DNA from: a virus
Direction: 5' to 3' (one strand)
IMG/VR virus record: IMGVR_UViG_3300036791_000599
Span: 1 to 40,590 of that record
Length of the DNA stretch: 40,590 bases
In this document: piece by piece, positions 1 through 6,534 of the stretch
Layout of the letters: each line of letters begins with the position of its first letter
Numbering within the stretch: position 1 is the first letter of the stretch
Position numbers and translations under genes: made by a program
Notes under the pieces: generated by a model
The model's database searches: none
The model's input: the letters and a program-made list of their open reading frames with translations, nothing else
What the model was told of the DNA's origin: nothing

Positions 1-595
1 CGTCCATTGCGGCGCGGACGACGTCCGGGATCGGTGACCCGGGCGCGGCGTCCTTCACGACGTCCGACACGGTCCGGGTGACCTTCTTCCCGTCCTGCTC
101 AACCGTGACCTTCTTCGCTCCGAGGCCAGGCGTCGTCTTCACGACAAACGCCGCGGCGTTCACGGCGTTGTCCCCATTGCGGGACCGGGACGACGTGATT
201 GCGGAGCGCAACCGGTTGACCCGGGTCTGATCCTTCAGGGCCTCGCGGTAGACCGACACGACGCGGGCGTCCAGGACGCTGCGCCAGAGATCCGTACTGC
301 CCGCGAGGTCCGGCATCCCGTCCGACCGGAGCACGGACGCCCGCATTGCGGTCTCGGTCAACGTCAGGTCCCGGACGATGCCGTCCAACGCGTCCGCAGC
401 GGACGCGTACTCCGACACGAGCGGTGTCGCGAACGCCAGCGCGGACGCGAACGCCGCGCCGGTGCCATCGGCGAACCTGGACCCGTCCTTCACGCCCGAC
501 AAATCGAACGCGTCGGGCGCGGCGTCCGCGGGCGTCGCAGCGGTCTTCGCGGCGGTCTTCGCGGGCGCGGTCTTACTTGTGGCGTTGGTAGCCAT
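1..595 (-). CDS. Unknown protein, N-terminal part; continues at 40590
   Basis: This minus-strand frame starts at ATG 595 behind a good ribosome site (AGAGGAGA, about 603-610) and runs off position 1 without a stop. The first 25 residues are Ala/Thr/Lys rich and look disordered; the rest is an ordinary soluble sequence. The frame leaves the window one base into a codon, and the frame entering at 40590 supplies exactly the two missing bases, so the full product is probably 275 residues with its stop at 40358. It is the first leftward gene after the repeat-rich control region, hence likely the first gene of the early transcript. I do not recognise the family. Confidence 0.7.
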   Translation of the reverse strand, partial: MATNATSKTAPAKTAAKTAATPADAAPDAFDLSGVKDGSRFADGTGAAFASALAFATPLVSEYASAADALDGIVRDLTLTETAMRASVLRSDGMPDLAGSTDLWRSVLDARVVSVYREALKDQTRVNRLRSAITSSRSRNGDNAVNAAAFVVKTTPGLGAKKVTVEQDGKKVTRTVSDVVKDAAPGSPIPDVVRAAMD

Positions 596-646
596 TTGTG
601 GTGTCTCCTCTGGAAACGTCAGACCCCCTCTGACAGGGGAACGGCG

Positions 647-712
647 TTGGTGCCGTTCGCGCGAGGCCGCGTCACGCGTGACACGGACCCGGTCCCGCGC
701 GAACGGCACCAA
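647..712. repeat. 17-bp inverted repeat enclosing an operator palindrome
   Basis: TTGGTGCCGTTCGCGCG (647-663) is perfectly repeated in inverted orientation at 696-712. The 32-nt interior contains the palindrome GTCACGCGTGAC (671-682), almost concentric with the outer repeat. The right arm ends just before the ribosome site of the small ORF at 726. The element could fold as RNA in the leader of that ORF or present paired protein sites on DNA. Confidence 0.6.
671..682. promoter_or_regulatory. Dispersed palindrome, copy 1 (GTCACGCGTGAC)
   Basis: A perfect 12-bp palindrome, followed by ACGGACCCGG; the same flank follows copy 2 at 876-895. It lies between the leftward early gene (start 595) and the small rightward ORF (726), a position suited to an operator. 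The regulator is not identified. Confidence 0.55.
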
Positions 713-725
713 AGAGGAGAGACAG

Positions 726-845
726 ATGAGTTTTCAAGGTCCCGTTGCGGCGTCGTCTTCGCCGCGCCCGTTTCTGTGTTCCGGGTCAAGTATCCCACGT
801 CAAGCTAGGACGGGTCAAATACCTAGCGTCACTAGGTATCCCTGA
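726..845 (+). CDS. Possible 39-residue protein or leader peptide
   Basis: ATG 726 follows AGAGGAGAGACAG, a good ribosome site with proper spacing, and the frame closes at TGA 843-845. The product is Ser/Pro/Arg rich with no recognised motif. Its 3' half coincides with the GTCA direct repeats, so base composition there is constrained by another function. It sits just downstream of the 17-bp inverted repeat and palindrome copy 1. It may be a leader peptide or a fortuitous ORF; the ribosome site is the only strong evidence. Confidence 0.35.
   Translation: MSFQGPVAASSSPRPFLCSGSSIPRQARTGQIPSVTRYP
785..841 (+). repeat. Iteron-like array, four GTCA repeats
   Basis: GTCA begins at 785, 799, 814 and 828, spacings of 14, 15 and 14 nt; the first three units read GTCAA. 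The last two units contain an inverted repeat, ATACCTAG (819-826) and CTAGGTAT (832-839), with a 5-nt gap. Regular direct repeats of this kind are typical of initiator or regulator binding arrays. The function is inferred. Confidence 0.5.
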
Positions 846-875
846 TTCCGACGTCTGTACAGACAACGTAGTGAC

Positions 876-895
876 CCGTGTCACGCGTGACACGG
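876..895. promoter_or_regulatory. Dispersed palindrome, copy 2 (20 bp perfect)
   Basis: CCGTGTCACGCGTGACACGG is a perfect 20-bp palindrome. The identical 20-mer occurs again at 33100-33119 upstream of a leftward gene, and shorter versions occur between genes elsewhere, so it is a candidate operator recognised by a dimeric protein. Confidence 0.65.
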
Positions 896-913
896 ACCCG
901 GCGTTGGCATCGG

Positions 914-927
914 TGACGACGTCGTCA
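914..927. repeat. 14-bp palindrome TGACGACGTCGTCA, copy 1
   Basis: A perfect palindrome; an identical copy lies exactly 70 bp downstream at 984-997. Two identical 14-bp palindromes in one non-coding stretch are unlikely by chance and suggest a second dimeric binding site type in the control region. Confidence 0.55.
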
Positions 928-983
928 TGCGCGACAACGCGTCCGCGTCCGCCGCACTGGCAACGCGCACGCGTAAGCAGGAC

Positions 984-997
984 TGACGACGTCGTCA
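984..997. repeat. 14-bp palindrome TGACGACGTCGTCA, copy 2
   Basis: Identical to 914-927, 70 bp away, close to seven helical turns, so both sites would face the same side of the helix. Confidence 0.55.
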
Positions 998-1087
998 ACA
1001 CTGGCGACGCGTCACGCGCGGACGGGGCGCGAGCCAGCCCGATTCGGCGACCCCGCCCCGGAGGGAGTCAGCGCCTCAGCCGTAGTC

Positions 1088-1140
1088 GCGCGGGGGGGCA
1101 ACGTACTTCCATCCGCCGTTTTCAAATCGCCCCCCCGCGC
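1088..1140. repeat. 12-bp G/C inverted repeat, 29-nt loop
   Basis: GCGCGGGGGGGC (1088-1099) pairs perfectly with GCCCCCCCGCGC (1129-1140). No T tract follows on either strand, so it does not look like a simple terminator. The right arm lies inside the spacer of the candidate promoter at 1121-1149, so folding could affect that promoter or its leader. Confidence 0.55.
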
Positions 1141-1149
1141 GGGTACGAT
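1121..1149 (+). promoter_or_regulatory. Candidate promoter for the 1229 gene
   Basis: TTCAAA (1121-1126) and TACGAT (1144-1149) are separated by 17 nt and point toward the rightward gene at 1229 (or GTG 1169). The match to TTGACA is only partial, so this is a weak call. Confidence 0.3.
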
Positions 1150-1228
1150 TCCAGCGCTCGGGCCGGACGTGGCGGGTTACCTCGATGAGACGACAGCCCC
1201 GTCGCACCTACATGACCGAGCTTCCCCG

Positions 1229-1537
1229 ATGGCCGTGAACGTGTGGATCGAACCGGAGTACGACGACTTCGGGGCGCCGACGGGCTTGTACTCGGTCTTC
1301 GGCGACGAGGAGGTGTGGCGTTACGGCCGGGGCGCGGTGCTGGTGGACGCGTGGGTGGTGGCGAAGAGCTACGACCCGAACGCGGTTCTGAAGAACCCGA
1401 ACCCGTGGCGGGTGAGGCCGTTGCCGTTCCCGGAACTACAGAAGCCTCGACGTCGGGGCAAGGTGAGGATCAGGCCGCACCCGCTCCACCGAGGGATCCA
1501 GGCGGCGCTTCTACGGATGAACGGCCGCACGTTCTGA
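1229..1537 (+). CDS. Unknown 102-residue protein
   Basis: The frame is open from GTG 1169 to TGA 1535-1537; ATG 1229 is chosen because the residues before it read poorly, but neither start has a clear ribosome site. The product is rich in Trp, Tyr and acidic residues in its first half and basic (Pro/Arg/Lys) in its last third, resembling a small nucleic-acid or virion-associated protein. The overlapping frames on both strands are Arg/Gly-rich shadows. It is an isolated rightward gene facing the lysis cluster, ending 8 nt before that cluster's last stop. Family not recognised. Confidence 0.5.
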   Translation: MAVNVWIEPEYDDFGAPTGLYSVFGDEEVWRYGRGAVLVDAWVVAKSYDPNAVLKNPNPWRVRPLPFPELQKPRRRGKVRIRPHPLHRGIQAALLRMNGRTF

Positions 1538-1544
1538 AAAGGCC

Positions 1545-1817
1545 CTACGCCTGGATGAGGGTCGACCGTGGTGGTGTCGGGCCGAGCGGCAGGAACATCT
1601 GGCCGGTGGCGTTGCCCCATCCGCTCCACGGGTTCGCTCTGCCAGCCCCGTAACCGACCTGGTCGGGGGTGATCATCGGCGAGTAACCCCACAGGTTCGG
1701 CTGGGCGCGGAGGATGCTGAGGAGGGATTGCCCGGGCGGCGTGGTGTTCGTGAACCCTGGGATCGGGTTTCCCATCCTCGGGATCCTCGGAACCGTCGGG
1801 GCGGCCGTTCTCGCCAC
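1545..1817 (-). CDS. Unknown 90-residue protein
   Basis: Last gene of the leftward lysis cluster; it starts at ATG 1817 two bases after the stop of the upstream zinc protein, so it is translationally coupled. The sequence is rich in Pro, Gly, Trp and Asn, without membrane segments, and resembles a short structural or disordered phage protein. The opposite-strand frames here are Arg-rich shadows. No function can be assigned. Confidence 0.55.
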   Translation of the reverse strand: MARTAAPTVPRIPRMGNPIPGFTNTTPPGQSLLSILRAQPNLWGYSPMITPDQVGYGAGRANPWSGWGNATGQMFLPLGPTPPRSTLIQA

Positions 1818-1819
1818 GG

Positions 1820-2125
1820 CTAGACCCTAGCGCGCGCCTCGCACTCCTTCGTGCAGAACATCCAGGTGGGCGGCTGCGTGCGGTCGTGAACCGCCGAGAT
1901 CAGCTGCCGCCCGCAGCCGGGGCAGTCCCAGGTGGCGCAAAGGGTGCCGCCCGCGATGCCCTCCCAGGCGTTGATGGACGGCAGGTAGGTGCGGGGCGGT
2001 TCCATGACCGTCGAGTGCAGATGCACGGAGGCGTGCGGGTGGCCGATCCTGTGGCGCATGTCCTCGGGTTCGTGGCCGAAGATCGGCTTCTTCGGAAGCT
2101 GATGACCGGTCATCCGAACGGCCAC
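1820..2125 (-). CDS. Small zinc-ribbon-like protein
   Basis: The 101-residue product carries CPGC in the middle and CTKEC near the C-terminus, a four-cysteine pattern consistent with a structural zinc site, plus several His residues. Start at 2125 overlaps the stop of the 37-residue membrane protein upstream; an internal Met four codons later is an alternative. It belongs to the compact leftward lysis cluster. Family not recognised. Confidence 0.6.
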   Translation of the reverse strand: MAVRMTGHQLPKKPIFGHEPEDMRHRIGHPHASVHLHSTVMEPPRTYLPSINAWEGIAGGTLCATWDCPGCGRQLISAVHDRTQPPTWMFCTKECEARARV

Positions 2126-2223
2126 GCGTTCACGTGCTTCGCCACCTCGATCGACAAGTAGATCAACCAGACGGCGACGACGACGCCGAGGATCCCGAAC
2201 GGTCTCAGGTCGTTACGGTTCAT
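2110..2223 (-). CDS. 37-residue single-span membrane protein
   Basis: ATG 2223 follows AAGGAG at good spacing; TGA at 2110-2112 lies inside the next gene. Residues about 9-26 (GILGVVVAVWLIYLSI) form one hydrophobic segment after a short polar N-terminus, with a short tail ending in WPFG. It is coupled by a 4-nt overlap to the membrane gene upstream. Three tiny membrane proteins directly after the endolysin gene fit holin, antiholin or pinholin roles, but which does what cannot be told from sequence. Confidence 0.6.
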   Translation of the reverse strand: MNRNDLRPFGILGVVVAVWLIYLSIEVAKHVNAWPFG

Positions 2224-2408
2224 GGCAGATCAGGCTCCTTCTGCTCGGGCCAGCCGTGCGGCTGGGTCGGCTTCTCGGAGGTGGGCAGCATCGCCACCGC
2301 TGTTCGGGTGCGACGCGCTCGCCTGTCGGCGAAGCTCAGGAGTACCACCAGCACGGCCAGGAGAAACAGGCAGCCGACACAGAAGGCGACGAGGGTGTTG
2401 CTGCTCAC
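2220..2408 (-). CDS. Small membrane protein, holin-cluster candidate
   Basis: A 62-residue protein with a hydrophobic N-terminal segment (about residues 5-27, including two Cys) followed by a strongly basic stretch and a polar Pro-rich tail. This gives one membrane span with a positively charged cytoplasmic side. Its start overlaps the stop of the upstream membrane gene by 4 nt. Position between the endolysin and another membrane protein suggests a role in lysis timing. Confidence 0.6.
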   Translation of the reverse strand: MSSNTLVAFCVGCLFLLAVLVVLLSFADRRARRTRTAVAMLPTSEKPTQPHGWPEQKEPDLP

Positions 2409-2587
2409 TTCTTCCCGTTTCCGTTCGTGGGCAGGGAGACGACGATGATGGCTACGGCTCCGACGATACCCAGCACGGCGAGAAGGTCGCTGGGCGTGTC
2501 ACGGTTCAGGATCAGCACGACGATCGCGAGCACGAACGCGATCACGCCGCACAGGATCAGGTAGACCGTTCTTCTGACCGGGTTCAT
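2405..2587 (-). CDS. Putative holin, two membrane segments
   Basis: The 60-residue product has a short basic N-terminus, hydrophobic segments at about 8-27 and 37-53, a polar turn with RDTPSD, and a charged C-terminus ending NGNGKK. Two spans with a charged tail is the class II holin layout. It is the gene immediately after the endolysin, overlapping it by 4 nt (ATGA), the usual phage position for a holin. The call rests on topology and neighbourhood, not on homology. Confidence 0.6.
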   Translation of the reverse strand: MNPVRRTVYLILCGVIAFVLAIVVLILNRDTPSDLLAVLGIVGAVAIIVVSLPTNGNGKK

Positions 2588-3468
2588 TCCGCGACACGGA
2601 CAAACCAGATCTGGGCTTGCGAGGTGGAGCGGTTGCGACGGTAGACACCGCCCCCGTTCGACTGGCTGCCGCTGGAACCCTCCGGGCTGGTGTTCGCCTC
2701 CACCGTCTTGAAGCTGGTGGCGTTCCCGGACTCGAACAAGCCCACGTGGTCGGCGACCCCGTCCCAGCCGAAGTCGAACAGCACCACGTCACCGGGCCGC
2801 GGGTCCTTCGTGATCGACAAGCCCCGGTGCCCGGCCCTCGCGTCGGCCAGCATGTAGGGGCAGTAGGAGTAGGCGGAGCCTTGCTGAAAGCTCGATGAGC
2901 CGCCCGCGTCGACCTCGTACCAGTAGCTGACCGCCATCGCGCAGTACGGCTGGTAGTTCATCCCGTACCAGCGGCCGTAGAAGGTGTCGTTGTTGCCGGT
3001 CTCGACGTAGCCGATATCCGCCTGGGCGGCGGCGAGCGCGCGCTCCCTCGTCGTTTTCTGTGGGGCCGGGGGCGGGTTGAACCGCTTGTAGGCGAGCGCG
3101 ATCAGGTTCTGGGCGTTCGTGTCCATGCACGGCTCACCCGCGTGGGGCAAGCCCTCCGGGACTCGCATGGAACGGAACGTGTTGAACGTCGGCTCGCCCA
3201 CGTTGCCGGTCGGCTGGATCCCCTGCTGGCGCTGCACCCCGGCGACACCGGAGTCACCCACGTTGCCGCCCGGCTTGCCGAGCGAGAACTGCTTGGAGAA
3301 CGCCCTGTCGAAGTTCTGCCAGGGCCAGCGGCCACCGCGGCTGACGGTGCGCTTGTACGCCTCCACGTCCTCCCCGTCCTCGTCACCGACATGGAGCGGA
3401 CGTGGGAACCCGACCACCGGAACCATCGGCCCGCCCGGGTAGCCCTTCTCCCACCAGCTGTCGCCCAC
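2584..3468 (-). CDS. Endolysin with C-terminal CHAP peptidase/amidase domain
   Basis: The 294-residue protein has an N-terminal half (about 1-130, with AYKRTVSRGGRWPWQNFDR) that looks like an actinophage-type wall-binding or lysin-associated domain, and a CHAP domain from about 140. The likely catalytic Cys176 is in NYQPYCAMAVSYWY, His241 in ADHVGLFES, with Glu258/Asn259 in KTVEANTSP. CHAP enzymes cut peptidoglycan peptide or amide bonds. The start is GTG 3468: no ribosome site is visible, but TAAGCT at 3480-3475 lies 6 nt upstream, fitting a leaderless mRNA. It heads the lysis block and is followed by three small membrane proteins. Confidence 0.85.
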   Translation of the reverse strand: MGDSWWEKGYPGGPMVPVVGFPRPLHVGDEDGEDVEAYKRTVSRGGRWPWQNFDRAFSKQFSLGKPGGNVGDSGVAGVQRQQGIQPTGNVGEPTFNTFRSMRVPEGLPHAGEPCMDTNAQNLIALAYKRFNPPPAPQKTTRERALAAAQADIGYVETGNNDTFYGRWYGMNYQPYCAMAVSYWYEVDAGGSSSFQQGSAYSYCPYMLADARAGHRGLSITKDPRPGDVVLFDFGWDGVADHVGLFESGNATSFKTVEANTSPEGSSGSQSNGGGVYRRNRSTSQAQIWFVRVAE

Positions 3469-3474
3469 CCCGTT

Positions 3475-3480
3475 AGCTTA
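3475..3480 (-). promoter_or_regulatory. Candidate -10 box for a leaderless endolysin mRNA
   Basis: On the minus strand TAAGCT is followed after 6 nt by GTG 3468, and no Shine-Dalgarno sequence intervenes. TAAACT boxes at 5199 and 20800 have the same spacing. A separate promoter would let the lysis genes be controlled apart from the genes at 3551-4831. Confidence 0.45.
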
Positions 3481-3550
3481 CGACCTCGGGCGGACATTGT
3501 TCCGCGCCGCTGGGGGCGGGGACGTTGGGGGGACTTGCGTCCCTGCCCCT

Positions 3551-4210
3551 CTAGTTCCTGCGGGCGATCGCCGAACTCTGGAGGATCCGGGTGATCATCG
3601 CCATCCGATCGGCGGGGTTCGCTGGAACCAGCCCGCGTCCGCGCGCAGCCCGTGCCGCGATCAGACGGGTCAGGTAGGCGGCAGGGAAGCCGCGCTCCGG
3701 ATACAGGCCCGCCCGGGACATGCGATTGATCCCGGAGGTGAGAGTCGGCGCGTCCGACCCGGAGATCCGGTCGAGCGGGTTCTTCGCCTCCGAGATCCCG
3801 GGAAGGGACGAATACTGGACGTCGGGTCTGCCGATGCTGTGACCGGGGCCACCGGCCCTGACGAGGGCACGCACCGACGGGTCGGCGAAGTTGAAGGCCG
3901 CGTTGATACCCGGGGTGGTGGAGCGGCTGGAGAAGTGGATCGCGGAGAGCAGGGCCTCCTGAGCGTCGGTCGGCAACCCTGCGCCCTTCCCGGGCACAAG
4001 GATCGTCGCCAGGTTGAACAAACCGGAGGGGGTGCGGGGGTCGAACGCCTTCGCGTTCTCGGTCAGGTACTGGGTGATCGAAGGGCGGGACGCGTCCAGG
4101 TTCGTCATCGGCGGCAGCCCCGCTGACGAGCGCTGTGGCGTGAACGCTCTCTCGATCGCGCCAGCCCCGCTCGCGATCGCACCCCCGACACGGCTCAGGA
4201 TCGGAGCCAT
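3551..4210 (-). CDS. Unknown 219-residue protein
   Basis: ATG 4210 overlaps the upstream stop by one base (TGATG). The N-terminus is small-residue rich (about 1-25), the middle is mostly helical and polar, and the C-terminus is Ala/Arg rich, ending in ARRN. No catalytic motif, signal peptide or clear membrane span is visible. It leads the chain of small genes upstream of the endolysin; its composition would suit a minor virion protein. Family not recognised. Confidence 0.65.
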   Translation of the reverse strand: MAPILSRVGGAIASGAGAIERAFTPQRSSAGLPPMTNLDASRPSITQYLTENAKAFDPRTPSGLFNLATILVPGKGAGLPTDAQEALLSAIHFSSRSTTPGINAAFNFADPSVRALVRAGGPGHSIGRPDVQYSSLPGISEAKNPLDRISGSDAPTLTSGINRMSRAGLYPERGFPAAYLTRLIAARAARGRGLVPANPADRMAMITRILQSSAIARRN

Positions 4211-4422
4211 CAGATGAACTGGAAGTGGCGCCGGTCGATCGGGGACCGGTCGTAAGACTCAGCCGTCTTCTCCAGGGCTGTAACCCAGGCGTCGACCAGC
4301 ATCGGCTGGACGAACTTGTCGGTGAGGCAGCCGCTCTCCTCAAGCATCGCCCCCATGTAGCCGAGGGCGCGGAGCGCGTGCGTGATGCTCAGAAACGACT
4401 CCTGGGTGAGTTCGTAGCTCAC
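4210..4422 (-). CDS. Unknown 70-residue protein
   Basis: GTG 4422 overlaps the preceding stop (GTGA). The sequence is soluble and largely helical, with two Trp-free acidic stretches and a C-terminal RRHFQFI. No motif is recognised. It is translationally coupled on both sides within the leftward cluster. Confidence 0.6.
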   Translation of the reverse strand: MSYELTQESFLSITHALRALGYMGAMLEESGCLTDKFVQPMLVDAWVTALEKTAESYDRSPIDRRHFQFI

Positions 4423-4529
4423 GTCGGCACGAACCAGGGGATCACGCGGAAACAGGCGGAGCAGACGAACCGTCCCTGCTCATCCCGGAACACCCTCACA
4501 AGCCCGTTGCTCTGACAGAAGATCGTCAC
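4419..4529 (-). CDS. 36-residue Cys-containing microprotein
   Basis: GTG 4529 overlaps the previous stop and TGA 4419-4421 overlaps the next start, so this short frame exactly tiles the space between two genes. It has one Cys near the N-terminus (FCQSNG) and a CSAC pair, the arrangement of a degenerate zinc ribbon, and ends in a hydrophobic patch, VIPWFVPT. Precise tiling is the main evidence that it is real. Confidence 0.55.
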   Translation of the reverse strand: MTIFCQSNGLVRVFRDEQGRFVCSACFRVIPWFVPT

Positions 4530-4831
4530 TGAGCCTGCTGACGGAGGTTCCCTGAACTCTTCAACAGCCGAAGGAACTGCGCCTGAGTCTGAGGGTTCTG
4601 GTTGTAATGCCCGTAGGCCAGCATCCGTGACAGCTGCAGGGCCGTCCCAGAGTCGACGCCGTTCCTGCCCAGGCTCGACGCCATCCGCATCTGGTCGTTC
4701 CGCGCGCTGTCAGTCGGCGTCGCGATCTTCCCCAGGATGTTCCCGATCGTGTGGATCAAACCCTGACTCGCAGCTGAAGCCACGGCCCAGACGTTACGTG
4801 ACGTGAAGAGCGAGTGCGCCCTACTTCTCAT
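4526..4831 (-). CDS. Unknown 101-residue protein
   Basis: First gene of the leftward cluster that ends with lysis. The frame is open back to 4867; ATG 4831 is chosen, with GTG 4783 and GTG 4867 as alternatives, because none has a convincing ribosome site. The body is rich in Gln, Asn, Ser and Leu and predicted helical (ASSLGRNGVDSGTALQLSRM). No known motif. Overlaps the next gene by 4 nt. Confidence 0.5.
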   Translation of the reverse strand: MRSRAHSLFTSRNVWAVASAASQGLIHTIGNILGKIATPTDSARNDQMRMASSLGRNGVDSGTALQLSRMLAYGHYNQNPQTQAQFLRLLKSSGNLRQQAQ

Positions 4832-5145
4832 CCTGCCGGTGGGTAGATCTGGGGGCGGTGGGCGCACTCCCCCCAGGTGCAGGAGAGTGCGTGCTGCCGT
4901 TCGGGTGAGTCCGAGGTATGGCTACAGCGCAGCCTTTCGGCCGGAGGCTCGAACGCGTCCAGGTCCGCCTTTACCGCTCGCCTCCGCTCCCGCGCTCTCG
5001 CGCCGGGACGGGTTTCTCTAGGTCTGGAAGTAGGAGAGGGCGCATCCCTGATAACCGGCGCGCAGCCCGGAAGTCCTTCTGAATGAGCGGGGAGCCATCT
5101 CTCCTGTTAGGCTTCCACCGCTGCTTTTGGAAGAGCGCAGACGAT

Positions 5146-5181
5146 ACGCCTCGGGGAGCCTTCCGGTCAACCCCGAGGCGT
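5146..5181. terminator. Strong 11-bp hairpin before the fibre gene
   Basis: ACGCCTCGGGG (5146-5156) and CCCCGAGGCGT (5171-5181) pair perfectly around a 14-nt loop. No T tract follows on the rightward strand, and it lies only 18 nt before the -10-like box at 5199. It could stop upstream read-through or act as an insulator or protein site. Confidence 0.4.
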
Positions 5182-5198
5182 TCGTCGTTCCAGGGACG

Positions 5199-5204
5199 TA
5201 AACT
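5199..5204 (+). promoter_or_regulatory. Candidate -10 box for a leaderless fibre mRNA
   Basis: TAAACT is followed by CGCGGC and then GTG 5211, with no ribosome site. At 20800 TAAACT is followed by CGCGTC and ATG; the two 12-mers differ at one base. Confidence 0.45.
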
Positions 5205-5210
5205 CGCGGC

Positions 5211-6302
5211 GTGGCCGTAACGCCCCCGGCGATCGACAACGCCGAGCGCCTGTTCCAGGGCGGCGACTACCTCTCCAGCGCGCTCGTCGACTACCTGGCC
5301 TGGCTGCAGCGCAGGATCTCCGACCTGGAATCGACAGGCGGAAACCCCGATCTCACCAACTACCAGCTGCGGAACGAGAAGGGAGTGGCGAACGGCTACC
5401 CGACCCTGGACGCCACCGGGATCGTTCCCCTCTCCGAGCTTCCGCCCATCTCTCCTGGCCCCCCAGGAGCGACAGGCCCTGCGGGTCCCGGCGGACCGCA
5501 GGGCCTCCAAGGTCCGATCGGCCCCACAGGCCCCACAGGCCCGCAGGGCGGCGCAGGCCCGGCAGGCCCACAAGGCCCGCAGGGGCCGACAGGGGTGACG
5601 CCCGACCTGTCCGCCTACCAGCTGCTGTCGGCGCGAGGGAACCCGAACGGCTACCCGTCGCTCGACCCGACCGGGAAGGTTCCGCTGGCCCAGCTGCCAG
5701 CGATCGGCGCTGCCACCGCCGCGATCCCCGGCGAGATCCGCATGTGGGGCGGGGCGGCGATCCCGTCCGGTTACGGCAACTGGGTGTGGGCGGACGGCAC
5801 CGCCTACCCGAACGCCACCTACCCGAGCGCCGCCGCGAACATCGCCGCGGCCTGGCGCACGTTCGCGGGTGCGGTCGACCCGGGCGGCTCGAACTTCCGT
5901 GTCCCCGACCTGCGCGGGCTTGTCGCGATCGCCCTCGACGCGATGCCCGGCGGCGCGAGAGCGAACCGTCTCTCCCGCGCGGTCGCGGCGACGCTCGCGG
6001 GCAGAACCGGCGAGGAGTACCACACCCTCTCCACCGCCGAGCTTGCCTCGCACAACCACGGGGTAAACGATCCCCAGCACGAACATTCGGCGAGCGTCAC
6101 CGCCGCCTACAACTACGGCGCCGACGGCAGCGAGAACGTCGAGGTGGGGTCGCCGCAGACGCACATCGACAACGCCGGTCTGACCGTGGCGATGAGCTAC
6201 GCCGCGACCGGGGTCACGGTTCAGGCGAACGGAGGAGGAGGTGCCCATGAAAACGTCCCCCCGGCAGTCTTCGTCCCGTACATCGTCAAGCTCGACGGAT
6301 GA
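5211..6302 (+). CDS. Tail fibre with collagen-like repeats and tail-collar domain
   Basis: The 363-residue protein has an N-terminal helical part (1-45), a module [18 protein letters not shown] near 48-80, a Gly-X-Y collagen-like stretch (about 83-130), a second copy of the module ([18 protein letters not shown], about 133-165), and a phage tail collar domain from about 172 ([20 protein letters not shown], later [11 protein letters not shown] and ELASHNHGV). Collar domains sit at the distal end of fibres, so this is probably a trimeric receptor-binding protein. It starts at GTG 5211 behind a leaderless-type promoter and opens the virion module. Confidence 0.85.
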   Translation: MAVTPPAIDNAERLFQGGDYLSSALVDYLAWLQRRISDLESTGGNPDLTNYQLRNEKGVANGYPTLDATGIVPLSELPPISPGPPGATGPAGPGGPQGLQGPIGPTGPTGPQGGAGPAGPQGPQGPTGVTPDLSAYQLLSARGNPNGYPSLDPTGKVPLAQLPAIGAATAAIPGEIRMWGGAAIPSGYGNWVWADGTAYPNATYPSAAANIAAAWRTFAGAVDPGGSNFRVPDLRGLVAIALDAMPGGARANRLSRAVAATLAGRTGEEYHTLSTAELASHNHGVNDPQHEHSASVTAAYNYGADGSENVEVGSPQTHIDNAGLTVAMSYAATGVTVQANGGGGAHENVPPAVFVPYIVKLDG

Positions 6303-6534
6303 CGAGAAGGCGGAGGCCAAGGCCGGTATCCACGACAACGAGAAGGCGGAGAAGACGGCTAGCTCCGACAAGTTCATCCAGAAGGCGCTGAAGCGCCCGG
6401 GCGCGTTGACGAAGAAGGCGAACAAGGCGGGGATGACGCCGCTGGAGTTCGCCCGCGCCCACCAGTCCGACAAGAGCCTCACCGGCCAGCAGTCCCGTTT
6501 CCTCCTGAACGTTCTGCACGGGCGGCACAAGTGA
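6247..6534 (+). CDS. Small basic protein of 95 residues
   Basis: ATG 6247 is preceded by GGAGGAGGTGCCC, one of the strongest ribosome sites in the window, and overlaps the end of the fibre gene by 56 nt. The N-terminal third is Ser/Lys/Glu rich and disordered; the rest is Lys-rich and helical, with [20 protein letters not shown]. It could be a DNA-binding virion or packaging accessory protein. No family recognised. Confidence 0.6.
   Translation: MKTSPRQSSSRTSSSSTDDEKAEAKAGIHDNEKAEKTASSDKFIQKALKRPGALTKKANKAGMTPLEFARAHQSDKSLTGQQSRFLLNVLHGRHK

Larger units (their letters stand above)
596..1168. other. Divergent non-coding control or origin-like region
   Basis: About 570 bases separate the leftward early operon from the rightward gene at 1229. 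Apart from a 39-codon ORF (726-845) no convincing gene is seen. It holds two GTCACGCGTGAC palindromes (671-682, 876-895), a 17-bp inverted repeat (647-663/696-712), four GTCA direct repeats at 14-15 nt spacing (785-841), two copies of TGACGACGTCGTCA (914-927, 984-997), a 12-bp G/C hairpin (1088-1140) and a possible promoter at 1121-1149. This density suggests an origin, an early operator region, or both. The role is inferred. Confidence 0.6.
4832..5210. other. Divergent spacer with hairpins
   Basis: About 380 bases between the leftward lysis cluster and the rightward virion module. No gene is supported. It holds an interrupted inverted repeat (GGAAG/CTTCC at 5026-5030/5112-5116 with AGGAGAG/CTCTCCT at 5032-5038/5099-5105), a strong hairpin at 5146-5181 and the -10-like box of the fibre gene at 5199. 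It may carry promoters for both directions or a packaging or RNA element; none is proven. Confidence 0.45.

Noticed and set aside
786-1001. A 71-codon leftward frame across the GTCA array.
   Set aside because: No ribosome site or recognisable protein pattern; it would be built almost entirely from repeat elements.
745-1188. A 147-codon rightward frame through the control region.
   Set aside because: No ribosome site, Arg/Ser-rich shadow-like product, and it runs across several palindromes and direct repeats.
5032-5105. A 7-bp AGGAGAG/CTCTCCT pair 73 nt apart looked like a tRNA acceptor stem.
   Set aside because: No D-arm GG, no anticodon stem in register and no T-loop TTC motif on either strand.
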